Part shown: positions 35,773 through 48,600 of the stretch, one piece after another
Layout of the letters: each line of letters begins with the position of its first letter
Numbering within the stretch: position 1 is the stretch's first letter
NCBI GenBank assembly: GCA_948470475.1
Contig: OX419344.1
Coordinates: 23,614,225 to 23,678,224, forward strand
DNA length: 64,000 nucleotides
Source: Galaxea fascicularis
Lineage: Eukaryota; Cnidaria; Anthozoa; Scleractinia; Euphylliidae
Reading direction: 5' to 3'
Notes under the pieces: generated by a model
Database searches by the model: none
Told to the model about the DNA's origin: nothing
Seen by the model: the letters and a program-made list of their open reading frames with translations, nothing else
Program-made: the position numbers and the translations under genes

Positions 35773-36602
35773 GTCTTGATGTCTGTAAAAACAAATTAAG
35801 AGAAAGAGGTAGCCGATTTTAAGAGGATTATAGAGTCAACATAAGAATTTTACCAGTAATTTGGATATTTTTATTTATTTCCTTCCTCATAGATAAGACA
35901 CTTCTCATAAAGCTAGCTATGTAGTTTTTGGCTTTCGGCATTTCAAAAGGTCTATAAAGCTTTACTCAAAGTCACATTTCAAAAATTATCAAACAGTTCA
36001 CCTCTTTATGAACATTTTATGAAATGGAAAGAGCCTTCTTTATACATAAATCTTTGTATAAGCGTTTTCGCACAGAAATAAATTTACCTTTATTTTTAAC
36101 AAAAACTCAAATATAGAACAGCAACAATAAATAATTAGAGGCAATGCTTGAAACACAGAAAACACGAATCCTAGTCTGGGTACCTACCCTGTGGTGCTGC
36201 CATTATGCTGCACAGGGTGTTCTAACGTTTGTATGAGTGGATGAAGTCACATTGTGTGACCATTCAATCGAAGGCTTTTCAAATGCACTAACATGAAACT
36301 GCTTAGCAATAACCTGATTACTAGTGTAATAAAGGGTTTATTACACGTTCAAAAAAATCTTGTCTTACCGTCATTTGCTCAAACAACCAAACAGGAACCT
36401 AAATTTAGTGATTTAATCTAGCTTAACTAGTGCTAATCAAGGGAGTTTATAAGACAACACTATGTCAACTGCCAAGCAAAACCAGCTTTGGAGATGCATA
36501 CACAATCTCAACCAATGAAACAGATTTTGAACAACAGTTCTACTATGTGGCTTGCCATCCCAGATTTTGCAGTCTCTCAACTGACATTTCAACTCATTCA
36601 TT
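35773..36602. other. Region downstream of the J-domain gene
   Basis: Contains the likely 3' untranslated region of the minus-strand gene ending at 36603. A minus-strand AATAAA polyadenylation signal lies at 36337-36342, about 260 bp past the stop codon. No separate gene was recognised. Confidence 0.4.
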
Positions 36603-39600
36603 TCAAGTTGACACTTGATGCTGGATGACCTTTGGCACTGCAAAAAAAAAAAAAACATTTCACATATTAGGGTTGGTAACTATCCATAGTGACAATATGG
36701 TAATTAAGATAGACCCCACTGCACAAGGGTTGAAGTATTCCATGTAATGACTGAAACACTCACTTGCAGTTAATCGTCTTGACAATGAGCCTTAGTGTAC
36801 TGCCTTGCATAGCTTATCTCTCTTTCCCTTACTTAATGTTCTGTAAGATATCAGGGTTGGTCACTTTCCATAGCACTGGTTGTATACTCACTTGTAGCTG
36901 GTCTTCTCAACAAAGGAGCCTTCGTGCCACCATCACTGGGACCTTGCTTCTGCTCTCCAGTAACAGACCTCTTCTTGGCTGGTTTTTGTTCCTTGGGTAT
37001 TTGAACTTGTGATGTTGATGATTTTTCAGTATGGCTGCTATCTCGTGGAATGGACTTTGGAATCCCTTTTGCAGCCATTTCAGTCTGTACACTAACAGAC
37101 ACTTGAGGGTTGATCATTGGGAATGGATACCTTAGTAACTGTGGATTGGTGACTGCTGCCGGCATATTTGCTCCAGCTGGGACTCCTGAGACACCATTCA
37201 ATAGTAGTTGTGGGACAGAAAGGGATGCTGATTGAGCATGGGAAAGCCCTCCTTGTGAAAACCGAAATATGTCTGCTCCAAATGGCAAACCCACAAAACC
37301 TTTCAGCTGTACGCTGGCTTGTGCTATGGACAGGGGGTTGGTTGGAAACCCTGTGTGTAATGATGGTGGTGCACCTGTGCTTGGCATGCCTAACAGTCCA
37401 TTCATTTGTGGAATGCCTGGTGGTGGGGATGGCTGATTGGAAGCAAACCCAGTCACTTTTGCACTGTCATGTACATTTGTTGCAGTTAATCCAGGAAATC
37501 CATTTAAAGGAGGTATCGGTACATATTGACCAGCAGCTGACAATACACTGCAATTGGGCTGGTTTGTATAGTATGGTGGTGTCATCACTCCTCGGGGATT
37601 CTGTACCCCATTACAGGGTGGGGGCACTGCTGCCAATGTTATTCCATGCAAACCCCTGGTGGCATTTGTGGGATTCAGAGTTGGTGACAAATTACCAAAA
37701 GGTAGTAAAGGGAAACCAGCTGGCACTGGAGGAAAACTGTTAACAGTCAAGGGTGATGTTGATAGACTGGACATGGAAGTGTTTGGCTGCTGACTGGTTG
37801 AAGACATTTGAACAACATGAGCTTCAGACATGCTTGTAGAGTTGTTAGATGTTACTGATAAAGTTCCAGGAATTGTGCTAGAATAATCTGAACCGTGAGT
37901 ACCCAATGCTGTTGCTGGTGGGGTCACACTGGAAGACACTGCTGCTTGAGGCACTTGTGGTGAATAATTCAGAGCACTAGCATCAACTGTCAGATTGCTA
38001 AGCTGTGGCATAGAGTTGGGTGCCTCATTTGGGTCACAGCAGGAAGCTGGCGGAATGGAACTCTGTGGCATAGAATCAACTGACTGATTCAGGGTAACAG
38101 AAGCATGCAATGGATTGCTAACTTGTGGAACAGATGTGTCTAGCTGATTAAAGGTTCCGAGAGGCGACGGTGAACTGGGTTTACTGTCTTTTCCAGTCAC
38201 TCCCATTTGATCCTCTGTTACAGCATTTTCACTGGAGACATTTAATGTGCATTTTAAATCTTCCACTGTGTAACTGCCAGATGCCACATTAGCTTGCTGG
38301 GAGTATTGATCAACTGTTTTGATGGATGCTTCACTGATGTCAGGTGCACATGCTTCTTTTGACAAATCTTCAGTTGAATTTGCAATAATTGATCCAGCAG
38401 TGGATGAGGTTCCATTGTTGTCTGTGGACTGATTGACATCAGAGTTATCTGACATAAGCAACTCTTCATGAGATGCAGCAAATGCAATATCATCAGTTGC
38501 ATGTTTTCCAGCAATGTTATGCACAAGATGACTGTCAGCATTTCTACTACTTTTGCCTAAGGACTTCTGATCTTGACAAGAGCTGTTGTCAAGTGATCTG
38601 GCTCTACTTCTAGTATCACTGGTTGAAGAATGAGAATACTTGCATCGCTTTCCCAAGCAACAGTTCTTCCCATAAGGGCAATCCAATGCTTCAACATTCT
38701 GATTCCTGGGGTTCTGAGGTAGTTGCACATGTGACGTGGACACTGTCTTGTCATCTCTTTCAGTAATTTCACTGTCTTGTGCGGGTAATTTAACTGTATG
38801 CTCCTCTCTGGGATTACTAAACTCAGTCGGGCATGCTTCAGATTCATCCTCATCATTATCATAAGCTTCGTCTCCCCACTCATCTTCACTGCCTGATGCC
38901 ACCATCCACTCTTCTTGTCCATCAGGTCCTTGCTGATATACCAGAGGTGGAAATTCATCATCAAATATAGCTGCAATAGTGTGTGTTTCTGCACTTGAAG
39001 CTGTGCTGCTCCCACTCTTGTTCTGGACAGACTTGAGTTCAAACTCTTCCTCAATCTGAAGTGTTTGCTCCATTTCTTTTTCCAGGATGCTGATTTCTCT
39101 ATGAAAACGGGAATGCAAGTATGTAAGTTTATGAAAGGGTTGCTTGAAAGGTTTACAATACTTTTTAAGGAGGCTCAGAACATTTTTTTTCCTTGGGTAG
39201 CTGTGGTTGCAAGATATCTTAGTTTGAAATTATGCAAATTACAAGCTTTGTGACTTAAATACCGCACAATTGCAGTCACCTAGGATGCTCAATGTGAATT
39301 GAAAATGTTTTTCTATGATGATAATTCTTTGAACAGATAAAAAATGGTTTAAAAGTTTCATAAAAGGTGTTTCCACAATGTATAAGAAATGTGCCATTAT
39401 GACTGCAACAGGGTGCAGCCAATTAATTTGAGCCATACTTCAATATTTACAGAAACCCTACTTAAACATCACCCCACCCCACCCCACCCCACCCCACTCC
39501 TAAAACCCACTTTAAAAATTATATAGGTAGTTGACTTTAGTTTAGCACCTATGAGCAAACATGCAAAAATACCAGCCAACAGTGTAAGTGGTGACTTGTG

Positions 39601-42600
39601 AGAGGTGGGAAGGGGGGGGGGGGGGGGGGGAAACTGATAATCGAAAGAGTTTTGGCTGAGTATTCAAGACCTGTCAAACTCAATATTAGATACCCCTACG
39701 TGTTACAATGGGGATTCCTCACCTTTGCTGTGCATCAATTTCTGCCTGCTTTTTACTTAGTTCCAAAGCCATCTGAAGCTGCAGCTCTTCATCTGCCTGG
39801 TTACTTGGTTGGAGTTCAGCCAGGAACTGCTGTTTCTGCTGCCTCTTTTCCCAGATGTTTGCATCATAACTCAATGTTGATGAAACCTGTGGTCTGGGAT
39901 TTTCAAACCATCCTTTTCCAGTTTGCTGAAAAAAGAAAATGAATGAATTGCAATAACATTGAAAAGGCATGTGAAGTGAAGTTCACAAGGACCAAACAAG
40001 TCTTCTAATCTAAATGTAGTTTTCCCTTATTTATTTACCCCTTCCACATCCAAGGACAAAACATTTACCTCACTAAGAAGATAACTGGGAGATGACCAGA
40101 AGTAATATTCATAGTACAGACTTCAACTATACACATGCATTTTGAAGAGTGACTACATTAAAACATGTTTTTGAGGAAACAGAAACAATAAGGGGATTTT
40201 TATACCTTGTGGAAAGTATTCTTTTGGCTCCTAAACGCTGCATTTGCCCCTGATGGCTGCATCATTCTTCGACTGGAGAAACAAGTGTGATGTGGCAATC
40301 TTCCTGTCACATCATCTTGTCTTCTAGTGGTCTCTGGTTTAATGGCGACATTTCCAATGACATCTTTGATGACAAGAGTAGAAGCCACTTTTTGCTTAGT
40401 AAAACTGGTGGTGTCCCTCTGGCCATTTTTCTGTCTGATGTCAGTTTCCTGGTTTTCCTGAATTTTTGATTTCTGGAAAAAAAGGCATTATATACCTGCA
40501 CAGTTATCAGAGGTTAAGTTATGACATTGTTCTTTACAGCAATAGCTCATTATTATTTAGGGATTGAGAAACTGGGATGAAAGAATATACAATAATATTT
40601 ATCTAATAATAACAAAAAAAGGGAGAGTTAAGCTGTGACATTATTCTTTATACAAGAGCTCAATCAAGGTTGTGCTCTAAGAAAGGTAGTTGGATGCCCA
40701 AAATCTCTAAACCCTTGAAATCCAGGGTGCCCAGCATAGAAGTTTAGTGCATAAACTAATATTTCCTGGTCGCCCAAAGGCAAAAGTAAGTTGCCAGGGG
40801 TGACCAAGTGCTGCTAGAGCACAGCCCTGCCATTACAAAGGTTGTTCTAAAATGATCTGTATTCAATCTGAAGATTAAGAAATGCATATTATGCCTGAGT
40901 GAATGCGCAGACTTTTGTGGTGTGGGCAGTTACCTATGATTACCATTATTAATTATAACAGATGCAAACGTCTTACTACTAATACACTCATTACAATTCT
41001 CTAAAAAATATAGTAATAAAGTGTTTCTGTGATCCAAAACTGCTTGCAGCTCTTGCAGCTTAAAGCCAGCTTACACTTAGCTGAAGTTGCCTTTTATGCT
41101 CATGTACATGGACCCTGTTTAGAATAATAACTAGTAGTAATCAAAGATTAATAAGTGCGTTCGAAGTTCAATGAATTTAGCTAAAATCATACAAAAACAG
41201 AGGAGGAAATTAGTTGAGAGATTAAATGAGAAAGACGAAGTATTTAAAGAGCCCGCAATTTCTTTGGCCGGCTATTGGGCTTAAAATTCGTGCGCGCGCT
41301 TAATAATTATTCAAAATGGCGCAGATTTTGAACATCGCCCGTCCAAGTAACCAAAAATCTCGAATCTTCACGCCTGGCATGCACAGGTATCCCATCGACC
41401 ACAGGATCCCCAAAGATTACGAAGCGTTCTCCTAACGTCGAACGCAATTACTCTGAACGGGGTCCATTGTACATACTTATACTTTGAGTTTAAACCTTGC
41501 ATAGATTTTGAAAGCTAACTAACACTCACATTCCTGTTCCTTTTTTTTCTTGTGTTCCTCTTGTTAGCAGCACCAGTATGTTCTCTTGCAGAATGTTTTT
41601 GATCCACATCCATATGCTGCAAAGGCCTGTCACACAAAACAAAATAACAAACAGATAAACTTTAAATAAACACATCACAGAATGGATTTTTCAATAGATT
41701 GTACCTTTTCTCTTGAGGATCGATATTTTTGCTAGCCTTTGAAGATGTCTGAAATAAAGAAATAATAAATAAATAATATTGGCTTTCAACTGCTCTGTTT
41801 ACTCTTTTTTACCTTTTCCACAAGATTTCAGTGATGTTAAGCTGCCCCTGAGGAGGTATATTCTCCTGATACCATGTAACTATTAACTTCACACTGCAGT
41901 AAAAAAGAAGCAAAGACATTTTACCTTTTCTTGCACTATTGAGGTTTGTTTAATTTGAGCGGCTATTTCAGTTATTTCCTGTAACAATAAAGACAGCCAA
42001 ATAAAAATCAAAGACATCTGTAGCACCAAATTAGACAGTAAAAATGCCACCAAAAAGAACTAAAGATAACTGTTTTTTTGTTTTTGTTTTAATAATTCCT
42101 CACCCGCTCTCTCTTCCTCTGTTCACGTTTAAGCTCCCGGTTGCTCTTTAACTTTGGCTATTACAGCAAACAAAAAAGATGACAATGAACCTTGTTTTCA
42201 CGGTGCTGTTTACAATCATGAGCGTTTTTTTTTTCACTTTAACACAGAGATAGTAAAGTACCTTTTGAGGAAACCTCATGTAAATTATCTACTGCTAATT
42301 TTTAAGCCACTCTATTTATAAAAAGACATTGAAAATGGAATTCACGTGAGAAGTGTATTCATCTTACCTTATGTCCTTTGTTAGTCCTTTGTTCAGGTTT
42401 GCTGCTTGACAGGTTTTTCTGTTGTATAAAATGATGGGGTTATTTATTGATTCCATTTTGAACATGACATATTCCAAGTAATGTGTTTAAATATTGGCCT
42501 TAGATAAAACTTTAAGAAAACTATTTAAATTACATACCAATAAATTACAGGGAAGCAAATACCAATACTTCGAAAATGCTTTGAAAAGAGCATTTTGGGT

Positions 42601-45600
42601 AACAGCACATAAAACTAGAGATAACCACAAAGATCTTTAAAAGAGCTTAAAATGAGTACAATTAACATGTAAATACATAAACAAGTCAACAATAAAATGA
42701 TAAGATGATATCTAAATCACTGACATTGCCATCAAAAGCATCTTCATTACTAGTATTGTGTAGAAATATCAACACAACTGTCACCATCGTTTTAAAAAAA
42801 TATGACTTACATTACAAAATTTCTGTTTGTTAGCCTCCTTCTGTTCCTTGAGATTTGCAAAACTGGTGAATTGAGCCATCTATGATAGCACAAGTAACGA
42901 TAAAACATTATCACTTAAACCAGAACCAAAAATCGAAAGTTGCACCCAAGTACTTACAGTCATTATTAAGATGTCAACAATAATATCATCTTTTAGTCTC
43001 ATATATTTTATGCATTAAAATACTGGTATTTTCTCAAACCAAATAGCATCAGAAATAAGAAAATATTTGCCAATAATAATTATTAAAGTGCAACATATGA
43101 TAGGCAGAGTAGAATCAATTCAAGTAATATATCGTAATATATATTTTTTTGCTTCTGTGTATATGACTGCATACTTAACAACATTTTAAAAGGAAATCCA
43201 GTAATAATGTTTGCAGCAATATCAACTCGTTGATGACTTTAAAATGATGAAATATTAGACCCCAAACATCAGAGTGAATTTTTTGCAGGTCATACTGTTC
43301 ATTTGAACATCTATATGTAAATTGCCCTGATTTAAAATTCACTAGCACAGACCCACGTCACATCCAGATACTTCTATTTATACAAGTACAGAGATGGAAA
43401 TAAAAGAAAACAGATTGATAGGTGATTGGCAGCTAGCTTTGTCCAGTTAACGTTTTTATTTTATTCTTGTGAAATTTTATTATGTTATTTCATTTTGGCA
43501 AGCTTGATCGGTAATTACCAATCACCAGCCATTATTTCCATCCCTGCAAGTACACAAAAAGAGTGTTAGCTTTATTTTAGGATCTCCAAATTTTGACAAG
43601 AAGTATATCTGATGTGACATATTTTCACTTTCAACATGATTACCTCTTCCTCTGTAAACTGTTGCTCTTTTTCTTGATTCTACAATTTAATACAGCAAAA
43701 TTTTGGAACTGGTTATTGACTATAATCAGGGTTGCTATTAGAAGCTGGGACCTGGGTACAGGCAGCCATGTTCTGTGAACACAGTACCTCCCTTTACAAT
43801 CAAGGTATTGAAAAGGGTAAACCGAAGAAATCTCAGGGGTACTCGCCTATTTAGAATCCTATACCCTTCTATTTCTTCACAACACTACCAACATCTATAT
43901 TAATATTAGTTCAGCTGTGATTTTGATTGTACATGTACATGATCTTTAGACAGCTCCAAGCAACACTAGCTGACGAAACAAAGCTATACAGTCAACTGCA
44001 CTTAACCTTTGCTAAGGAAGCCAGAAAATCATCATCCTCGTCTTCCTGTCTACAAAAAGAAAACAGAGATAATGAACATAAAAGGTGCAGTTACTGTAAG
44101 TAGCTATCTCTCAACTACTTGAGCGCTTTTACATTAACATAGAGTATGCTAGTACATGACAGTCTTATTAGTACAATCACTTATAAATAATACTAACTCA
44201 CCTTTGACATGTGTAACACTGACACCGAGCTAAAATAAAGTACACACAAATGCTATTAATATCAAAGCAGAAAGGGCATACTGATTTAATCTTAAAAGTA
44301 CAAACATAGATTAGGCCCAAGTCACCCTAAAAAAGCTGAACTTTTGTGACATTTGAGTAATGATTTTCTAATGATCACACATGATCATGTTGTGTGGTCG
44401 CTTAAGGAAACAAAAAACAAAAGAATACATCATATTTTTGGCCTAAAAAGTGGTCACGGTCGCTTAAGAAATTTGAGTAGTGGATGCTTATGAGAGAGTT
44501 CTTGAAACAGTATTTGACTGAGAAACAAAATGGTTATTTACAAAGTGGTTGCTTACAGGAGGTGGTTACTTACAAGAAGTGGTTGCTACAAGAGAGTTGA
44601 CTGTATTAGTAATTTCCTTATGAAAAGTGGTATTACAAAAAATACTATCTTGTGAAACTATTCTTGAAAAACATTTTAGAAAGTAAACTTCAAGCATCAC
44701 TATTGGTCAGACTCTTAGTCAGAGTGCTCATGTGTAATACCTCAAATAAAACAACAGAAGATATTATTATTTATAATTTACAGACTTTTGACATAGAACT
44801 TCTGTTATTTGTTTCTCTTATTAAACCCACCTTTAGCTATGATCTCTTCCCTAAACAAAAAGAAGAAAAACTGCAAGAGAAAAATAACCAGGGTTACAAT
44901 CATGACAGTACCATGAAAGTTATTTCTTCATTTATTTTTATTTAATGTCATCATCAACTGACTCCACACAAATTCTCTCCTTTATTTGAACATTCTCAAG
45001 TGTTTTGAAACTTGGCAGGGTAATCAACAGTTACTCTATCTTACAAGCAAAGTGTCAAAAATTTAAATCTAAGGATAATATCCACATTTAAATCCCTTAC
45101 AATGATGGCCTATTGATCCAGAGTAGCCATATCAAAGTGCTTTGATGTTTGACAAGATAATGTACCCCCTTTGGGTAGGTACTGGGTCATCATGGTTCAG
45201 ATTTCACTTTTAGCTAGTTGCTTGTATGTTCAACAGATCCTAAGTCATACTATAATAGGGCTGTCCCTAATGATTGAAGTAGCTGAGGATGTAAAAATGT
45301 AGGTGGGGGATCCAGCTATTGTGGTATATAGTTAATATGTTGTTTTTCTGTCAAAGTAGCTGGGGAGCTAACAAAGAAATTCTTGGGGAAACCCCACGCC
45401 CCTAGCCCTTAACCACAGACATGATTTAATAAGCCATCCTTTCAACTGTTAGAGTTATCATCAGCAGTATAATAATTGTATCACACAGTGAAGAGTACTT
45501 TGTTGATAGCTATTTAAAGCAGGTTTATGTCCAAACTTCACATACATTTCTCCAAAGCTCCATATTGTCCCTACTGTCATAATCACTCTCATCATCGTCA

Positions 45601-48600
45601 TCGCTATCTTCTTCACCTAAAATAGTCAAGTCAAATTTCAGGGAGATGTCTTGTTAAAAGCACTAACCTGGACTTCTGTCCCCAAAACAAAACAAAACTC
45701 CTAATAAGAGTCCCACTTAATTGGAAGACACTTAAATAGTGAATTCTCCTACCCAAAGTGTACGTTTTGGTTTAGCCATAACCTTTATTTGCCTTTTTTT
45801 CTTTTTGTTAGAGGAGAAAATAAGATTTTATTTTTTTCTTAAATAAGCTAAGCATAATTTTTAATTAATGGATTTTGTTTAAGTCATTGCACCCCTATTT
45901 ATGAACATTCTAGTAACATTAAATTTTTAAATTTTAGTTTCATAGTTTATTGGATTAACAACCATAATGCCTCAGAAATAACGATTTGAATGAACTTTCA
46001 CAAGGAAGGTATGGATGAAAGTATCTTTTTTTTTCTCAAGATACTGATGTTGATGAGTGGTATTTATATGATTTGCCCTTTCTGAACAGCTCAGAAATTA
46101 TTTCAGACAGTGTTGTAGAGTGCATACAAGCTTTTAAAACACCATTAGTGACAAGAAAAAAGTCTTACCCATTAGCCTTCTGTATGCATGACCAAGCTCC
46201 TGAAACTTTTGCGTTGACAAGGGATCATCTGGATTCTACAAGAAATGTCCACTATACTCAGTTACAAAATAAGAACAATATTGATTTTAAATACTTACCT
46301 GCATTTTTTAAAATTATTTTGAAAATAAAAAAGGAATCCATCAATTGACTTTCATCACTGTATGAAATATAGATTTAATTACCGGTATATACATAAGTTA
46401 ATATATTGAGCTTTTTATTTGCCAAAAAAAATATTTTGTTACTTTTGGTCTGTTCTGGTGATACTGTAAATATTATCTGCAAAAACTGAATTTGGTTACA
46501 GTCTCAAGCATTTTGTAAAATGCACAATAAGATACAACCAAATTTTCAGGCAGTCAAATGAACTGGTCCAAAGTTCAGTGCAGCATAAATTATCATCAAC
46601 TTATGTGACAAAACCACATTAAAGCCAGAAACAGTCATAAACTCAAATTATCTGAGCATCATAATTATATATCATATGCTTAGTCAAGTCAAGGGACTGC
46701 AAATTATAGCGGTATATAGACTAACCTTATCAGGATGACACTTTAAAGCCTTCTGTCTGTAAGCACTCTTTATTTCATCTGAAATAACCGAAACAACAAA
46801 CCACTGCACTAATTGTCACAATATTCAGCAAAATACAGTACAGATACTCTTTGGTTCTCAACTATAGCTCTGCAGAGCCATTATGAATGGCAAGGGAAGT
46901 TCTATGTTGACACACCCAGTTCATCAGCATTTCACATACCAGTATTGTTGACTACCAACCAATACTCTTTGAAAAAATCAAGCATTTTTATGTCAGTTTA
47001 ACAAGCATCAAAATTTAAGGGGCAACTTGCAAACTTAGAGTCTGGAAAGAAACTCTCTGGTGTTTAACTTGCTCCACTCAACACTATTTCTCACTGGACT
47101 CGTACAAAATTTAGGACTGGAAAACAAGGGAAAATAGTCATATCAGTATTTATGTTGAGTTTTTGTATGCACATCCTCAAAGTAATGGTCTCTGAAATTA
47201 CCCGCATGTAAATGTTTGGCCTCACCACAGGCAGTTCTATGAATTCCCATTTCTAGACATTTCCAGGAACTGGCCAAAAGAGTATGTCTGGAAGTAAGTT
47301 ATAGTGACTGCAGTAGGGTAATTTCTATTTAATTCAGTGTTTGACTCAACAGGCAGACTTATGGTGGCCAATTGTTATCATAGCAAAACCAGTTGGAAAT
47401 GTTGACCAGTTTTTTCCATTTTTTTTTTCACATCTGCATGTTTTTTGAAAATTTCAAACAAACACTTCCAACTAGTTTTGCTATGATAACAATGGGCCAC
47501 CATACAGACTAAGTTGGGTTGATTTAAACTGTAATAAAGTTCAGTTCATGTGAAGTATGGTGTTTGACCTGGGCCTAAGGGAATGAGGGCATACATTTAT
47601 TTTGAAAACTTGGCAGGTACAAAATGCAGGTCACAGGTCCCAGGTCAACATACAGGTCACTGCTTTATTGATTGATATTGAAGGCAAACAGTTTAACCTT
47701 GATCTAAAACAACATTTTGGATACTGATAAGGGCCAGGAGACGCTTTTGGGCTTGTTTATTTATCTGTAGCACGTTGACCTGTATGTTGACCTGTGACCT
47801 GTGTTTTGTATCTGCCATTGAAAACTGCAGAATACCTTGCCACTATTTGCATGTTCATTAGCGTGTATTGTTCCCGGCGTTGTCAATCAATGGTTTCCGA
47901 TAATCAATAAAATCAATAATAATCAATAATAATCAATAACAATTAATTGATTGGTATTGGAAATCGATAAAAATCAATGCCTGAAAGTTGTGTGACTATC
48001 GATTTCTATTGATTTTCATCGATTGTTATTGATTATTATTGATTATTATTGATTATGAAATTTGTCGTTTTCTTTAATAAAACGCACCATATTACTTACT
48101 TACACAGTAATCTCTTTGTGTAAGGGCCAAAGAGGATCAACAAGCTCGATTTGAAGATGGCCGAGCTGCCCCCGATCATTCGTAACTCTGAACGCATTCC
48201 CACGCTCTCCTCTCTTCTTGAATGCGTAGAATATTTCTCCGACATTCACTTCAAAAGGGCATTCGTGATAGCCCTTGACTACACAGGGCACCGACAATTC
48301 AACTTGCTTCGCCATCTCTGGAACAAGCAAACTCCGTAACAAGTGCGTTCTGGGAATCCCGGTTGAAGTGCAAGGATAAAAGTGCGCAATCGATTTACCC
48401 AATTACCCTGGACGTGTACATATGCCCGGGACCAATGAAGCACGCCCACGCTAACACGCGCCAGAAAGTTGCATAATGAATTATTAATCAATGATTTTCT
48501 ATAGAAATCAATGGTAATCAATAGCAATTAAGACTCCGAGTGTGACTATCGATTTTTATTGATTGGTTGCACCAATCAATAACAATCAATGGATTGTTAT

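Noticed and set aside
37168..37743. 191-residue plus-strand protein
   Set aside because: It is antisense to the large, well-supported exon 17 of the J-domain gene and shows no domain.
46073..46348. 91-residue plus-strand protein
   Set aside because: Overlaps exon 3 of the J-domain gene on the opposite strand, with AT-rich, non-coding-like composition.
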